Assembly: GCA_946482005.1 (NCBI GenBank)
Contig: CAMLPV010000005.1
Coordinates: forward strand, 85,995 to 149,994
Length of the DNA: 64,000 bases
Direction of reading: 5' to 3'
Source of the DNA: an uncultured Gilliamella sp.
GTDB lineage: Bacteria; Pseudomonadota; Gammaproteobacteria; Enterobacterales; Orbaceae
Below are positions 1-8,298 of this stretch, one piece after another. Position 1 is the first letter of the stretch. Each line of letters begins with the position of its first letter. The translations under genes were made by a program, and so were the position numbers. Under the pieces are notes generated by a model that saw only the letters and a list, made by a program, of their open reading frames with translations, was not told the DNA's origin and ran no database searches.

Positions 1-1203
1 TATATCTCCGATTTTTATTCACCATTATTACCGCCAATTTTTGCTTTGTCAGGTTATAAGCTTGAGACTTTGCCAAAACCAGATAAAAGTTCGGTTGAAT
101 GGGGATTAAAGTATTGTAACAATGAGATTTGCTATCCAGCAACGATTATTGTGGGTGACATTATTAAGGCGCTAAATTCTGGTAAATATCAGCGTGATGA
201 AGTGGCAATCGGTATTACCCAAACGGGTGGCCAGTGTCGAGCGAGTAGTTATCTTTCCTTGATTAAAAAAGCAATGATTAGTAATGGGTTTGAAGATATC
301 CCGATAGTCTCTCTTAGTCTTGGTAATATTAACGAAATTGAACAACCTGGTTTTAAAATTAATTGGTTAAAAACATTGCCAACAACTTTTTTTGCTATGT
401 TGTTTACTGATTCTATCTCGAAAATGTTCTATTCGATTGCGCCTAGAGCAAAATTTAAGCAACAAGCAAACCAATTGAAAGAGCTTTATATCAGAAAGTT
501 ACAACAACTCATCAATCAACATAAAGGCAAAAAAGCGATTTTTGCACTGTTAAAAGAAGCGGTCGATCATTTTAATCAAATCGAGACGTTAAATAAGGAT
601 TGCCCGCAAATTGGGATCGTTGGCGAAATTTATGTTAAATATAATAGTTTTGGTAATCAACATAGTGTGGAGTGGTTAATCGATCAGGGAATTGAACCAG
701 TCATCCCGCCCATGATTGAATTTTTTGCCCAAACTTTTGTTAACTATGATTCCAATGTAAATAATAATATTGTTAATAAAAGTTATGTGGCTTATCTGCT
801 TTATTTTTTTGAAACAGTAGCCCAAAGGTATATTAATAAAACAAATCAAATATTGTCTGGCTTTAAATATTATCAACCATTTCACAATATTCGTGATATG
901 GCGAAAAAAGCAGAGGAAATTTTGAATTTGGCCAATCAATATGGTGAAGGTTGGTTAATACCTGCGGGTATTATGACCTTTGCTGAGCATGGCATTAATA
1001 ATGTTATTAGTTTGCAGCCATTTGGTTGTATTGCTAATCATGTTGTGTCTAAAGGGGTAGAGAAGCGTATGCGCGATCTTAATCCAAAACTGAATCTGCT
1101 CTATTTGGATTTTGATGATGGTGCTGGTGAGGTTAATGTTCTCAACCGTTTGCATTTTATGGTAAGTTCATTAAAGTATGCCCAGTTACAACGTATTGTT
1201 TAA
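1..1203 (+). CDS. Acyl-CoA dehydratase activase-related protein, C-terminal part (5' truncated by window)
   Basis: The reading frame is open from base 1, so this is the 3' end of a longer gene; the TTG at 46 is just the first permitted start inside the window. The segment with GGQCRASSY (about base 220-250) followed by a conserved VSL stretch matches the C-terminal region of the large BadF/HgdC-type fusion proteins related to 2-hydroxyacyl-CoA dehydratase and its ATP-dependent activator (COG3580/COG3581 type). Those usually exceed 1,000 residues, so most of the protein lies upstream. The family links ASKHA-type ATPase domains with Fe-S cysteines; only the C-terminal cysteine motif is visible here. 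It ends 28 bases before ynbA and the AAGGAAGG Shine-Dalgarno sits in that gap, so co-transcription with the lipid cluster is plausible. Its true substrate is unknown. Confidence 0.72.
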   Translation, partial: YISDFYSPLLPPIFALSGYKLETLPKPDKSSVEWGLKYCNNEICYPATIIVGDIIKALNSGKYQRDEVAIGITQTGGQCRASSYLSLIKKAMISNGFEDIPIVSLSLGNINEIEQPGFKINWLKTLPTTFFAMLFTDSISKMFYSIAPRAKFKQQANQLKELYIRKLQQLINQHKGKKAIFALLKEAVDHFNQIETLNKDCPQIGIVGEIYVKYNSFGNQHSVEWLIDQGIEPVIPPMIEFFAQTFVNYDSNVNNNIVNKSYVAYLLYFFETVAQRYINKTNQILSGFKYYQPFHNIRDMAKKAEEILNLANQYGEGWLIPAGIMTFAEHGINNVISLQPFGCIANHVVSKGVEKRMRDLNPKLNLLYLDFDDGAGEVNVLNRLHFMVSSLKYAQLQRIV

Positions 1204-1231
1204 TTGCATATAACATATAAAAGGAAGGACC

Positions 1232-1849
1232 GTGTTTTCAATCTATCAATTAAAATCGCGCTTTCAAGCACTGCTTCGTCCTTATGTAACATCGTTATAT
1301 GCATCACACATTACCGCGAATCAGATCACGCTAACCGCTTGTGTAGGTTCGATATTGGTTGCTTTGTTAGTTGGCTATTTTGCTGATCATCAATGGTTGT
1401 TTGGCTTAATACCGTTCTGGATGTTTATTCGGATGGCGCTCAATGCTATTGATGGCATGCTAGCCCGAGAATATAACCAAAAATCGAATCTTGGTGCTTA
1501 TTTAAATGAGATCTGTGATGTGGTTTCAGATTCGGCATTACTATTAATCTTTACTCAATTAAATCAGATCCATGTTAGTCTAGTGATTTTAGTCATTTTG
1601 TTATCATTTTTAACTGAGTATGCCGGTGTACTCGGTATGATGATTGGTAGTTCACGGCGTTATGATGGTCCTATGGGTAAAAGCGATCGGGCTTTTATTT
1701 TTAGTGTAATAAGTTTAGGTATCGCTACCTCTCTGTTGTCAGTTGATTGGCTCAATACACTACTGTGGCTTATTATCTTTTTGCTATTAATTACGGTAAT
1801 TAATAGAGTTAAAAAAGGATTACAAGAATCAAAAAATAAAAGGGAATAA
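1232..1849 (+). CDS. ynbA: CDP-alcohol phosphatidyltransferase family protein, YnbA-like
   Basis: A 205-residue integral membrane protein with a GTG start behind AAGGAAGG. Enzymes of this family transfer a phosphatidyl group from CDP-diacylglycerol to an alcohol at the cytoplasmic face. The signature is present at D74-G75-x2-A78-R79-x8-G88. However, two of the four usually invariant metal/base aspartates are asparagine: N71 (first position of DxxDG) and N92 (GxxxD), leaving D74 and D96. I recall the same substitutions in E. coli YnbA, so this looks like a subfamily trait rather than decay. Neighbours (ynbC, ynbD, ynbB homologues) form the same set as the E. coli ynbABCD operon but in a different order. 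The lipid product is not known. Assignment to YnbA rests on recalled sequence similarity along the whole length. Confidence 0.88.
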   Translation: MFSIYQLKSRFQALLRPYVTSLYASHITANQITLTACVGSILVALLVGYFADHQWLFGLIPFWMFIRMALNAIDGMLAREYNQKSNLGAYLNEICDVVSDSALLLIFTQLNQIHVSLVILVILLSFLTEYAGVLGMMIGSSRRYDGPMGKSDRAFIFSVISLGIATSLLSVDWLNTLLWLIIFLLLITVINRVKKGLQESKNKRE

Positions 1850-1870
1850 AAGGGAATAAAAGGAATAAGC
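1841..1870 (+). repeat. Tandem 10-bp repeat at the ynbA/ynbC junction
   Basis: The unit AGGGAATAAA occurs at 1841-1850 and 1851-1860, and a degenerate third copy (AGGAATAAGC) at 1861-1870. The array covers the last ynbA codons, its stop codon and the ynbC Shine-Dalgarno, so gain or loss of a unit would alter the 3' end of ynbA and the number of ribosome-binding sequences before ynbC. Confidence 0.8.
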
Positions 1871-1871
1871 T

Positions 1872-3620
1872 ATGCGAGAAGAACAACAAAAGATGTTTAT
1901 TAGCCATGATGGCTGTCAATTATTTTATCGCTACTGGCCTGCTGTCGCCAGCCAATCATCTTCAAAAGCAATTGTACTTTTTCATCGTGGTCATGAACAT
2001 TCTGGACGAATGGCGCATTTAGCCGATGAACTTGAGTTACCCGATTTTCATATTTTTGCATGGGATGCGAGAGGAAATGGTCAATCAGAAGGTGAACGCG
2101 GTGATGCCCCTAATTTTGCTACGTTAATCAAAGATGCTAACTGTTTTATTGAACATATCATTGAAGAATATTCATTAAATATGCAAGATATTGCCATTAT
2201 TGCTCAGAGTGTTGGCGCGGTAATTGCCAGCGCTTGGGTGCATGATTATGTGCCAAATATTCGTGCATTAGTATTAGGTTCACCAGCATTTAGCGTTAAA
2301 TTATATGTTCCATTTGCCGTATCTGGGCTTAATTTGTTGTATAACTTGAAAGGCAATTTCTTTGTAAATAGTTATGTTAAACCGAACTTGTTAACCCATG
2401 ATGCTAATCGCGCAGACTCTTTTAATAAAGATCCTTTAATTACGCGACCTATTTCTGTCAGATTACTACTTGACCTTTATGCGGTAGCGGATCGTATTGT
2501 CAAAGATGCCAATGCTATCACTGTACCTACTCAGTTATTAGTTTCTGGCTCTGATTTTGTAGTGCGACGTAAAACACAAAAAGCCTTTTATGATAATTTA
2601 GGAACAATCCAAAAAGAGTTCCATATTTTACCAAAATTCTATCATGATACCTTTGGTGAGAAAGATCGAAACATGGCTATCGCCAGAGCTCGACAGTTTA
2701 TTCAAGGCTGTTTTGCGAATCAACCGAATGTTCCGCTGTTAACTAATGCCGATCGGGTTGGTTATACCCGAATGGAAACCGATAGATTAGCGTTACCTCC
2801 ATCTGGTTGGATCAAACCATGGTATTGGCAGTTTGTTAGATCAACCTTAAAATATGCCAGTAAAATGTCGGATGGTATTAAGCTAGGTTTTGAAACGGGG
2901 TTTGATTCTGGCAGTACGCTTGATTATGTCTATCGAAATGAACCGTCTGGAACATCTAAACTTGGGCGTTTTTTTGATTATCTCTATTTACAATCAATTG
3001 GTTGGCGAGGAATTCGACAACGTAAGACTCATCTAGAGCAACTATTAAAACAGACCATTGAACAGTTACAACAATCTGAGCAAGTTAACATTGTTGATAT
3101 TGCTGCAGGACATGGTCGCTACATTCTAGAAACCATTAATCAAATTGCCGATAAACCCAATTCGGTTTTATTACGTGATTATAGTGATATTAATATCCGT
3201 GATGGACAAGCACTAATTGCGCAACAAGGGTTAGGTGATATTGTCCGTTTTGAAAAAGGCGATGCTTTTAGTCGTGAAGAGCTTTCACAATTATCACCTA
3301 AACCTAATTTAGCGGTAGTATCAGGATTATATGAATTATTTGGTGATAATCAATTGTTGCGCCAGTCTTTATTAGGATTGGCCGATGTGATTCCACATGG
3401 CGGGTATCTAATTTATACCAATCAACCTTGGCATCCGCAATTAGAATTTATAGCCAGAGCGTTAACTTCACATCGACAAGGACAACCGTGGATTATGCGA
3501 CGACGAACACAACTTGAGATGGATCAGTTAGTTGAGGAAGCGGGATTTAGTAAAGTAACCATGTTGGTCGATCAGTGGGGCATTTTTACGGTTTCTGTCG
3601 CTCAACGAAATTCCCATTGA
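1872..3620 (+). CDS. ynbC: YnbC-like fusion: alpha/beta hydrolase (lysophospholipase type) plus SAM-dependent methyltransferase
   Basis: A 582-residue two-domain protein. Residues about 1-275 are an alpha/beta hydrolase with a nucleophile elbow AQSVG (Ser113), a likely acid Asp228 in the SGSD segment and His258 in FYHDT; this is the serine-hydrolase arrangement of lysophospholipase/monoacylglycerol lipase relatives. Residues about 380-575 form a class I methyltransferase with the SAM-binding motif VDIAAGHGRY (about 408-417). A conserved linker (GFDSGSTLDYVY) lies between. The architecture and length match E. coli YnbC as I recall it. It lies 22 bases after ynbA and 2 bases before the chosen ynbD start, so translation is probably coupled. 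It could remodel or methylate the lipid made by YnbA; substrates are not known. Confidence 0.88.
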   Translation: MREEQQKMFISHDGCQLFYRYWPAVASQSSSKAIVLFHRGHEHSGRMAHLADELELPDFHIFAWDARGNGQSEGERGDAPNFATLIKDANCFIEHIIEEYSLNMQDIAIIAQSVGAVIASAWVHDYVPNIRALVLGSPAFSVKLYVPFAVSGLNLLYNLKGNFFVNSYVKPNLLTHDANRADSFNKDPLITRPISVRLLLDLYAVADRIVKDANAITVPTQLLVSGSDFVVRRKTQKAFYDNLGTIQKEFHILPKFYHDTFGEKDRNMAIARARQFIQGCFANQPNVPLLTNADRVGYTRMETDRLALPPSGWIKPWYWQFVRSTLKYASKMSDGIKLGFETGFDSGSTLDYVYRNEPSGTSKLGRFFDYLYLQSIGWRGIRQRKTHLEQLLKQTIEQLQQSEQVNIVDIAAGHGRYILETINQIADKPNSVLLRDYSDINIRDGQALIAQQGLGDIVRFEKGDAFSREELSQLSPKPNLAVVSGLYELFGDNQLLRQSLLGLADVIPHGGYLIYTNQPWHPQLEFIARALTSHRQGQPWIMRRRTQLEMDQLVEEAGFSKVTMLVDQWGIFTVSVAQRNSH

Positions 3621-3622
3621 TT

Positions 3623-4939
3623 ATGCCAAAACTATTCAACCGTCTAAATGTTTATAAATGTGTGTGGTTAGCCGGTTTGTCGTTGTTCTTTTTTGCCAGT
3701 TATAATTTTACTAACTGGCTAACTTCGCAACGTCAGGATGTGCCGAGTCTATTTTTTAGTTGGGAACATTCTATTCCACTTTGGCCATGGACGATTGTGC
3801 CTTATTGGTCTATCGATCTGATGTATGGTCTTGCCATTTTATTGACAACTTCTTGGCAATCTTTGAAAACCCTTGGTTTACGACTGTTAACCGCGCAAGT
3901 GATTTGTATTATTTGCTTCTTAATTTTTCCGCTTAAATTCTATTTTGACCGTCCCGTTTTGGATGGATTTTTTGGTTTACTGTTCGATATTTTAATGGGT
4001 TTTGATAAACCATTTAATCAAGCACCATCATTACATATCACGTTATTAGCTATTTTATGGCAATTTTATGCTCAATATTTTCGGGGATTAGGGCGTTATA
4101 TATTACATTTTTGGTGTTTGTTAATTGCTCTTTCTGTTTTAACCACTTGGCAGCATCATTTTTTTGATATTCCAACTGGATTATGGGTAGGCTGTTTGTG
4201 CATTTGGTTATGGCCTGATAATAGGCTGATACCATCAATATATCGGCCATTAAATTATCGTTGGACGATGATCTATCTGAGCCTATCTCTGTTATCCCTT
4301 ACTATGGCTATCTATCTCTCCGGATGGGCGCTTTGGTTATTATGGTTGGCTGGCGCATTGGTATTGGTTGCCGCTAATTATCTATTTTTTGGTGCCTCAG
4401 GTTTTCAAAAACAGCAAAATGGTCGTTTTAAGTTAGCCGTAAATCTGCTTTATTTACCATACTTTATTATTATGTGGCTAAATTCGCGAATATGGACAAT
4501 TAAACATCAAGCCGATGATTTGATAGCCGATAACGTCTATTTAGGTCGTATTCCTTCAACTAACACATTAAACCAACATCGCTTTACCTCAGTGGTTGAT
4601 TTGTGTGCCGAGTTGCCAATTGGTCATTTTAACGGCGCTTATACACTTATTCCAGTCTTAGATATGACACCACTTTCGTCAAAGCAGTGTCAACAAGCTG
4701 CCCAAATTATTGAACAATATCGGCAACAGGGTAAATTACTCGTTTGCTGTGCTTTGGGATATTCCAGAAGTGCAACCGCTGTTATTGCTTGGTTGTTATG
4801 GACAAAAAAAGCCGACAATCTGCAACAAGCTATCAACAAAGTAAAAAAACATCGGCATTCTATTGTGATCTCTAATCAGCAACAACTAATCTTAGCTAAC
4901 TGGTTGGCAAACATTAAAGATGGGACAAAGACATGTTAA
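3623..4939 (+). CDS. ynbD: YnbD-like membrane phosphatase: PAP2-type domain fused to dual-specificity phosphatase
   Basis: I chose ATG 3623, two bases after the ynbC stop, giving 438 residues starting MPKLFNRLN. An in-frame GTG at 3575 would lie inside the methyltransferase coding sequence. The N-terminal two thirds are strongly hydrophobic with several membrane segments and carry PAP2 elements of the inositolphosphotransferase type: APSLH (His138) and HHFFD (His178/Asp182). The C-terminal cytoplasmic part has a dual-specificity/tyrosine phosphatase P-loop CALGYSRS with Cys376 and Arg382 (CX5R); the residue before the catalytic Cys is Cys where most phosphatases have His. The same fusion is known in E. 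coli YnbD. Likely role: dephosphorylating a lipid phosphate or phospholipid intermediate made by the cluster. It overlaps the next gene by seven bases. Confidence 0.85.
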   Translation: MPKLFNRLNVYKCVWLAGLSLFFFASYNFTNWLTSQRQDVPSLFFSWEHSIPLWPWTIVPYWSIDLMYGLAILLTTSWQSLKTLGLRLLTAQVICIICFLIFPLKFYFDRPVLDGFFGLLFDILMGFDKPFNQAPSLHITLLAILWQFYAQYFRGLGRYILHFWCLLIALSVLTTWQHHFFDIPTGLWVGCLCIWLWPDNRLIPSIYRPLNYRWTMIYLSLSLLSLTMAIYLSGWALWLLWLAGALVLVAANYLFFGASGFQKQQNGRFKLAVNLLYLPYFIIMWLNSRIWTIKHQADDLIADNVYLGRIPSTNTLNQHRFTSVVDLCAELPIGHFNGAYTLIPVLDMTPLSSKQCQQAAQIIEQYRQQGKLLVCCALGYSRSATAVIAWLLWTKKADNLQQAINKVKKHRHSIVISNQQQLILANWLANIKDGTKTC

Positions 4940-5406
4940 GTAGTAACAATAATCGGTCACCAACAAATTCTATGACTAAAATAGATTTAGTGGCGTTTTG
5001 TAGTTTTTTGTCGCTAAGTAAACAGATTGATATTTTTTCAATGCTATTATCGCTATTAGTTGTTTTTGTTGCCTTGCTGAATTCTTCGGCAATACCATTA
5101 ACCATTATTTGTTTGATGATCTTTATTCTCGGTTTAATCAGTAAGTATTATGCTATAAGAATCGAATTTGATAGGAAATTGTTCAAGCACTTAACTAATC
5201 ATGTGGATCATTTGCATGATGAACTATTAGCGATGGATAGGGCGTTAGCCAATTTAAAATTAATCAAGCCTAGTCAATTTACCTCAAGAACCATTGCAGA
5301 TCGTCAAAAAGGGGTTTTATCGTTGTTTAAAAGGCAGTTAATCTTATTTTTAGCGCAAAATTGTTTAATCATTTTTGCGGTTATTAATGTTATTATCAAT
5401 AATTAA
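4933..5406 (+). CDS. Small membrane protein of unknown function inside the ynb cluster
   Basis: A 157-residue protein whose ATG overlaps the ynbD stop (ATGTTAA), a typical translational coupling. I recognise no family. Visible features are two adjacent hydrophobic helices (about residues 34-52 and 57-74), a charged central part (about 75-130) and a C-terminal hydrophobic helix (about 133-155). It therefore looks like a three-helix inner-membrane protein with a cytoplasmic or periplasmic loop. The four-gene ynbABCD operon of E. coli has no counterpart that I can recall. Its position between ynbD and ynbB suggests a part in the same lipid pathway, for example as a subunit or flippase helper, but nothing in the sequence proves this. 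Confidence 0.7.
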   Translation: MLSSNNNRSPTNSMTKIDLVAFCSFLSLSKQIDIFSMLLSLLVVFVALLNSSAIPLTIICLMIFILGLISKYYAIRIEFDRKLFKHLTNHVDHLHDELLAMDRALANLKLIKPSQFTSRTIADRQKGVLSLFKRQLILFLAQNCLIIFAVINVIINN

Positions 5407-5446
5407 TCCTTTATTAACTAGTAATACTGCACCTAGGAGAATTTAA

Positions 5447-6382
5447 ATGTCCCAATATCAATATGATACGTGTTTATTGTTTTTGGGCATAGGCCTATTT
5501 TTATTGGTCGCGACAATGATTGGCCAAATTTTAAAATTTCGCTGTAAATCCCCCAATAGCGTTATCGATAATTTAAATACGCGGATAAATGCATGGTGGG
5601 TAATGGTTGCCATAATTGGGGTTGCTTTTTGGTTTGGGCAACTCGCGGTGATCTTTTTATTTTTTGTTATTTCAGGTGTGGCGTTACGTGAATTTCTCAT
5701 TTTAACACCAATCAATCGCTACGATTATTTCGTGTTAATTTTTGCTTTTGGAATTGCTTTACCAATGCAATATATTTTAGTCGCCTATGCATGGTATGGT
5801 TTATTCAGTATTTTTATTCCTGTATATGCCTTTTTGTTGCTTGCGATATTCGCCACGATTTCAACTCGCAATTTTTTGGAGAGAATTGCCGATGTACAAT
5901 GGGGATTGATGATTACGGTTTATTGTATTTCGTGTGTACCGGCGTTGTTAGTGTTGGATATTGAAAATTATCAAGGTCGTAATTTGTTGTTAATTGCTTA
6001 TTTGGTGTTAATCGTTCAATTATCAGATGTGTTGCAATATGTTTTTGGAAAATTGTTTGGTAAACATAAAATCAGCCCGAATATCTCACCATCAAAAACG
6101 ATTGAAGGTTTCATAGGCGGCATTTTATCCGCCAGTTTTATTGGCGCCTGCATGTGTTGGATCACCCCTTTTACTTTTCTGCAATCGGGATTAATTTCAT
6201 TAATGATTACGCTTTTGGGCTTTTTTGGTGGATTAGTGATGTCGGCCATTAAACGTGATCGCGGGGTAAAAGATTGGGGAAGGCTTATCGATGGCCATGG
6301 TGGCATACTTGATCGCTTCGATTCTATCTGCTTTGCAGCACCAATATTTTTTCATGTGGTGAGATATTTTTGGGTGGAGTAG
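5447..6382 (+). CDS. ynbB: Phosphatidate cytidylyltransferase (CdsA) family protein, YnbB-like
   Basis: A 311-residue polytopic membrane protein with the Cds signature near the C-terminus: KRDRGVKDWGRLIDGHGG followed by LDRFDS, which binds Mg2+ and CTP. Enzymes of this family make CDP-diacylglycerol from phosphatidate and CTP. A second Cds beside a CDP-alcohol phosphatidyltransferase suggests the cluster makes its own activated lipid for YnbA. The start ATG follows AGGAG (about 5436). The gap from the preceding gene is 40 bases, so it is probably in the same operon. In E. coli ynbB directly follows ynbA; here it is last. The general housekeeping cdsA would be expected elsewhere, so this is a paralogue by context. 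Confidence 0.88.
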   Translation: MSQYQYDTCLLFLGIGLFLLVATMIGQILKFRCKSPNSVIDNLNTRINAWWVMVAIIGVAFWFGQLAVIFLFFVISGVALREFLILTPINRYDYFVLIFAFGIALPMQYILVAYAWYGLFSIFIPVYAFLLLAIFATISTRNFLERIADVQWGLMITVYCISCVPALLVLDIENYQGRNLLLIAYLVLIVQLSDVLQYVFGKLFGKHKISPNISPSKTIEGFIGGILSASFIGACMCWITPFTFLQSGLISLMITLLGFFGGLVMSAIKRDRGVKDWGRLIDGHGGILDRFDSICFAAPIFFHVVRYFWVE

Positions 6383-6528
6383 TTTTAGTATTATTAATCG
6401 ATAGTTATTAAAAAACAGTGTGATATGAATAAATTTTAAAAAATAATGCTAAAAAAGAGCAAAAAAAATGAATTTATGATATAAATACGGGTATTGTATT
6501 AACATTAGATATAAGTAAGGACTATAAT

Positions 6529-6792
6529 ATGTTAAAAGAGCAAATGGTAGTAAAAAATGCAACTGGTTTACATGCACGCCCGGTAACGACGCTTGTTAAA
6601 TTAGCTGGCCGTTATAAATCATCAATTGAACTTGTTTATAATGATAAAGCCATTAAATTAAAAAGTATGATGGGGTTACTTGGTGCTGGTGTTAAAGGTG
6701 GTTCAACTGTTGAAATCATCTGTGATGGTGAAGATGAACAAGCAGCAATGGATGAAATCCGCGAATTATTTGCTACTGGCTTTGGTGAATAA
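6529..6792 (+). CDS. HPr family phosphocarrier protein (Ser46 type)
   Basis: An 87-residue HPr. His15 lies in TGLHARP, the site phosphorylated by EI, and Ser46 lies in LKSMMGLLG. This second motif resembles the regulatory serine region of Firmicutes HPr and HPr paralogues more than E. coli PtsH (recalled as KSLFKLQTLG). The gene stands alone: no ptsI or crr is adjacent, a 146-base gap precedes it, and a strong terminator follows. The start is preceded by AAGGA about ten bases upstream. Role by family: relaying phosphate from EI to EIIA proteins, such as the fructose-type EIIA at 8631 or the galactitol-type EIIA at 45739. Whether it is the main HPr or an accessory one cannot be told from this window. 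Confidence 0.93.
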   Translation: MLKEQMVVKNATGLHARPVTTLVKLAGRYKSSIELVYNDKAIKLKSMMGLLGAGVKGGSTVEIICDGEDEQAAMDEIRELFATGFGE

Positions 6793-6836
6793 TCTTAAGC
6801 AATTTTACTAGCTTATTTTATTGACTTAAAAATGAA

Positions 6837-6873
6837 AATCCCGTCGACCAAAGGTCGACGGGATTATTTTTTA
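6837..6873 (+). terminator. Rho-independent terminator after the HPr gene
   Basis: A perfect 13-bp stem (6837-6849 pairing with 6853-6865) with an AAA loop, followed by a T-rich tract at about 6866-6873. It ends the HPr transcript and also separates it from the convergent permease gene. Confidence 0.93.
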
Positions 6874-6918
6874 AAAGGGCATTAACTAAATACTTTCAAG
6901 TAGACCTAATAGATTAAT

Positions 6919-8298
6919 CTAATCTTTAATAATTGAATTCAATTCTGAATGATCAATTGAAGGCAATAATTTGGTAAAACCTCGTGTTAGATAAAGTAGA
7001 TAACAAAATCCAAAAGCTAACCAAATTAAACCCACCGTCATCGCTGTCGTTTCAAGACTGGTCCATAGCCACAACGAAAGTGATACGCCAATTGCAGGCA
7101 ATAATCCATATTTTAAAAGCATTGGTACTGTTTTTTTAGAACCACTTAGGTAGCTTTTGATTACGCATAGATTAACGAAGGTAAAGGCAACTAAGGCACC
7201 AAAACTGATCATTGATACGACTAAGCTTAAATCAAGTACTAAAGCGAATAGGGAAAAACAGGAAACAAAAATAATTGATAAATAAGGTGTTCTAAAACGT
7301 GGATGAATTTTATAGAAGATTCTTTTCGGTAACACACCTTCACGCCCCATCGCATAAAAGATTCGTGACACGCTTGTTTGCGCTGTCATAGTTGAGGCAA
7401 AGACACCAGTTAAATAGGCTGTTTGGAAGAAGTTATACATAAAATCATTGCCATATTTACCAAGTACATTGGTTAAGTGACTTATGTTATCCACTCTACG
7501 CATTACATCCAAACTTGCGGTATCTTTATTATCAGCAAAATCAGTCCATTGCGGATAGGCTAAATGTGCACAATAGGAGACAACTAAAAATATACAACCA
7601 GCAATCAATACGGTACCAATAATTGCTCGTGGTAAGGTCTTTTTAGCGTTGTTTGATTCTTCAGCTAGTGTCGCAATGGCGTCAAAGCCTAAGAATGCTA
7701 AACATAATATGGCCGCTCCAGAAAATAAACCACTAAAATCATCGCTTGTCACTGTTATTGGTTTTAACATTGTTTCCGGTGTCAAATGGACATTTGTTAA
7801 GGTTAAAATAATAAACAATACGATGAATAACGCTTGAAATAAATTCAAAGTAATATTGGCCCAATTAATTAACTTGATTCCAAGGTAATTTAATACACTT
7901 ACACCTACAATCGATGCCAATACATATACATAAGCCGGAATACTATCATAAAGTTCATGTAGATAGATGCCTAAAACCAAGTAATTTAATATTGGTAAAA
8001 ATAGGTAATCAAGAATTTGTGCCCACCCAACTAAGAAGCCTGCTTTTCCACCAAATGTTCTTTGTACATAGGTGTAGGCCGAACCAGCAATAGGGAGTTT
8101 GTTTGCCATTCGACAATAACTCAATGCTGTGAAAAAGATCATGGCAAGGGTGATAATGTAGGCTATAGGTAAGTGCCCATTACTGACAACGGTAACTTCC
8201 CCATAAGTGGTAAAGATCCCTAAAGGAACCATATAAGCTAAACCAAATGCAATCAATGCAGGTGTGGTTAAAACTCGTTTCATTTTTATTGCGGACAT
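6919..8298 (-). CDS. APC superfamily amino acid/polyamine permease
   Basis: A 459-residue permease with about twelve hydrophobic segments. The N-terminal stretch GLAYMVPLGIF, the GSAYTYVQR segment after the second helix and the FLGFDAIATLAEE motif in the sixth helix region are typical of the APC superfamily. Overall it most resembles the putrescine importer PuuP as I remember it (same GSAYTY, LDYLFLP and FLGFDA blocks), but the substrate is not proven. The first ATG follows a GAGGAG ribosome-binding sequence on the minus strand. It is transcribed alone, divergent from the fructose-type PTS operon; a leader region with two small inverted repeats lies upstream. No amine catabolism genes are next to it. 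Confidence 0.88.
   Translation of the reverse strand: MSAIKMKRVLTTPALIAFGLAYMVPLGIFTTYGEVTVVSNGHLPIAYIITLAMIFFTALSYCRMANKLPIAGSAYTYVQRTFGGKAGFLVGWAQILDYLFLPILNYLVLGIYLHELYDSIPAYVYVLASIVGVSVLNYLGIKLINWANITLNLFQALFIVLFIILTLTNVHLTPETMLKPITVTSDDFSGLFSGAAILCLAFLGFDAIATLAEESNNAKKTLPRAIIGTVLIAGCIFLVVSYCAHLAYPQWTDFADNKDTASLDVMRRVDNISHLTNVLGKYGNDFMYNFFQTAYLTGVFASTMTAQTSVSRIFYAMGREGVLPKRIFYKIHPRFRTPYLSIIFVSCFSLFALVLDLSLVVSMISFGALVAFTFVNLCVIKSYLSGSKKTVPMLLKYGLLPAIGVSLSLWLWTSLETTAMTVGLIWLAFGFCYLLYLTRGFTKLLPSIDHSELNSIIKD

Noticed and set aside
3575..3622. Upstream GTG start for ynbD
   Set aside because: It would add 16 residues encoded inside the ynbC methyltransferase; ATG 3623 directly after the ynbC stop fits the operon better.
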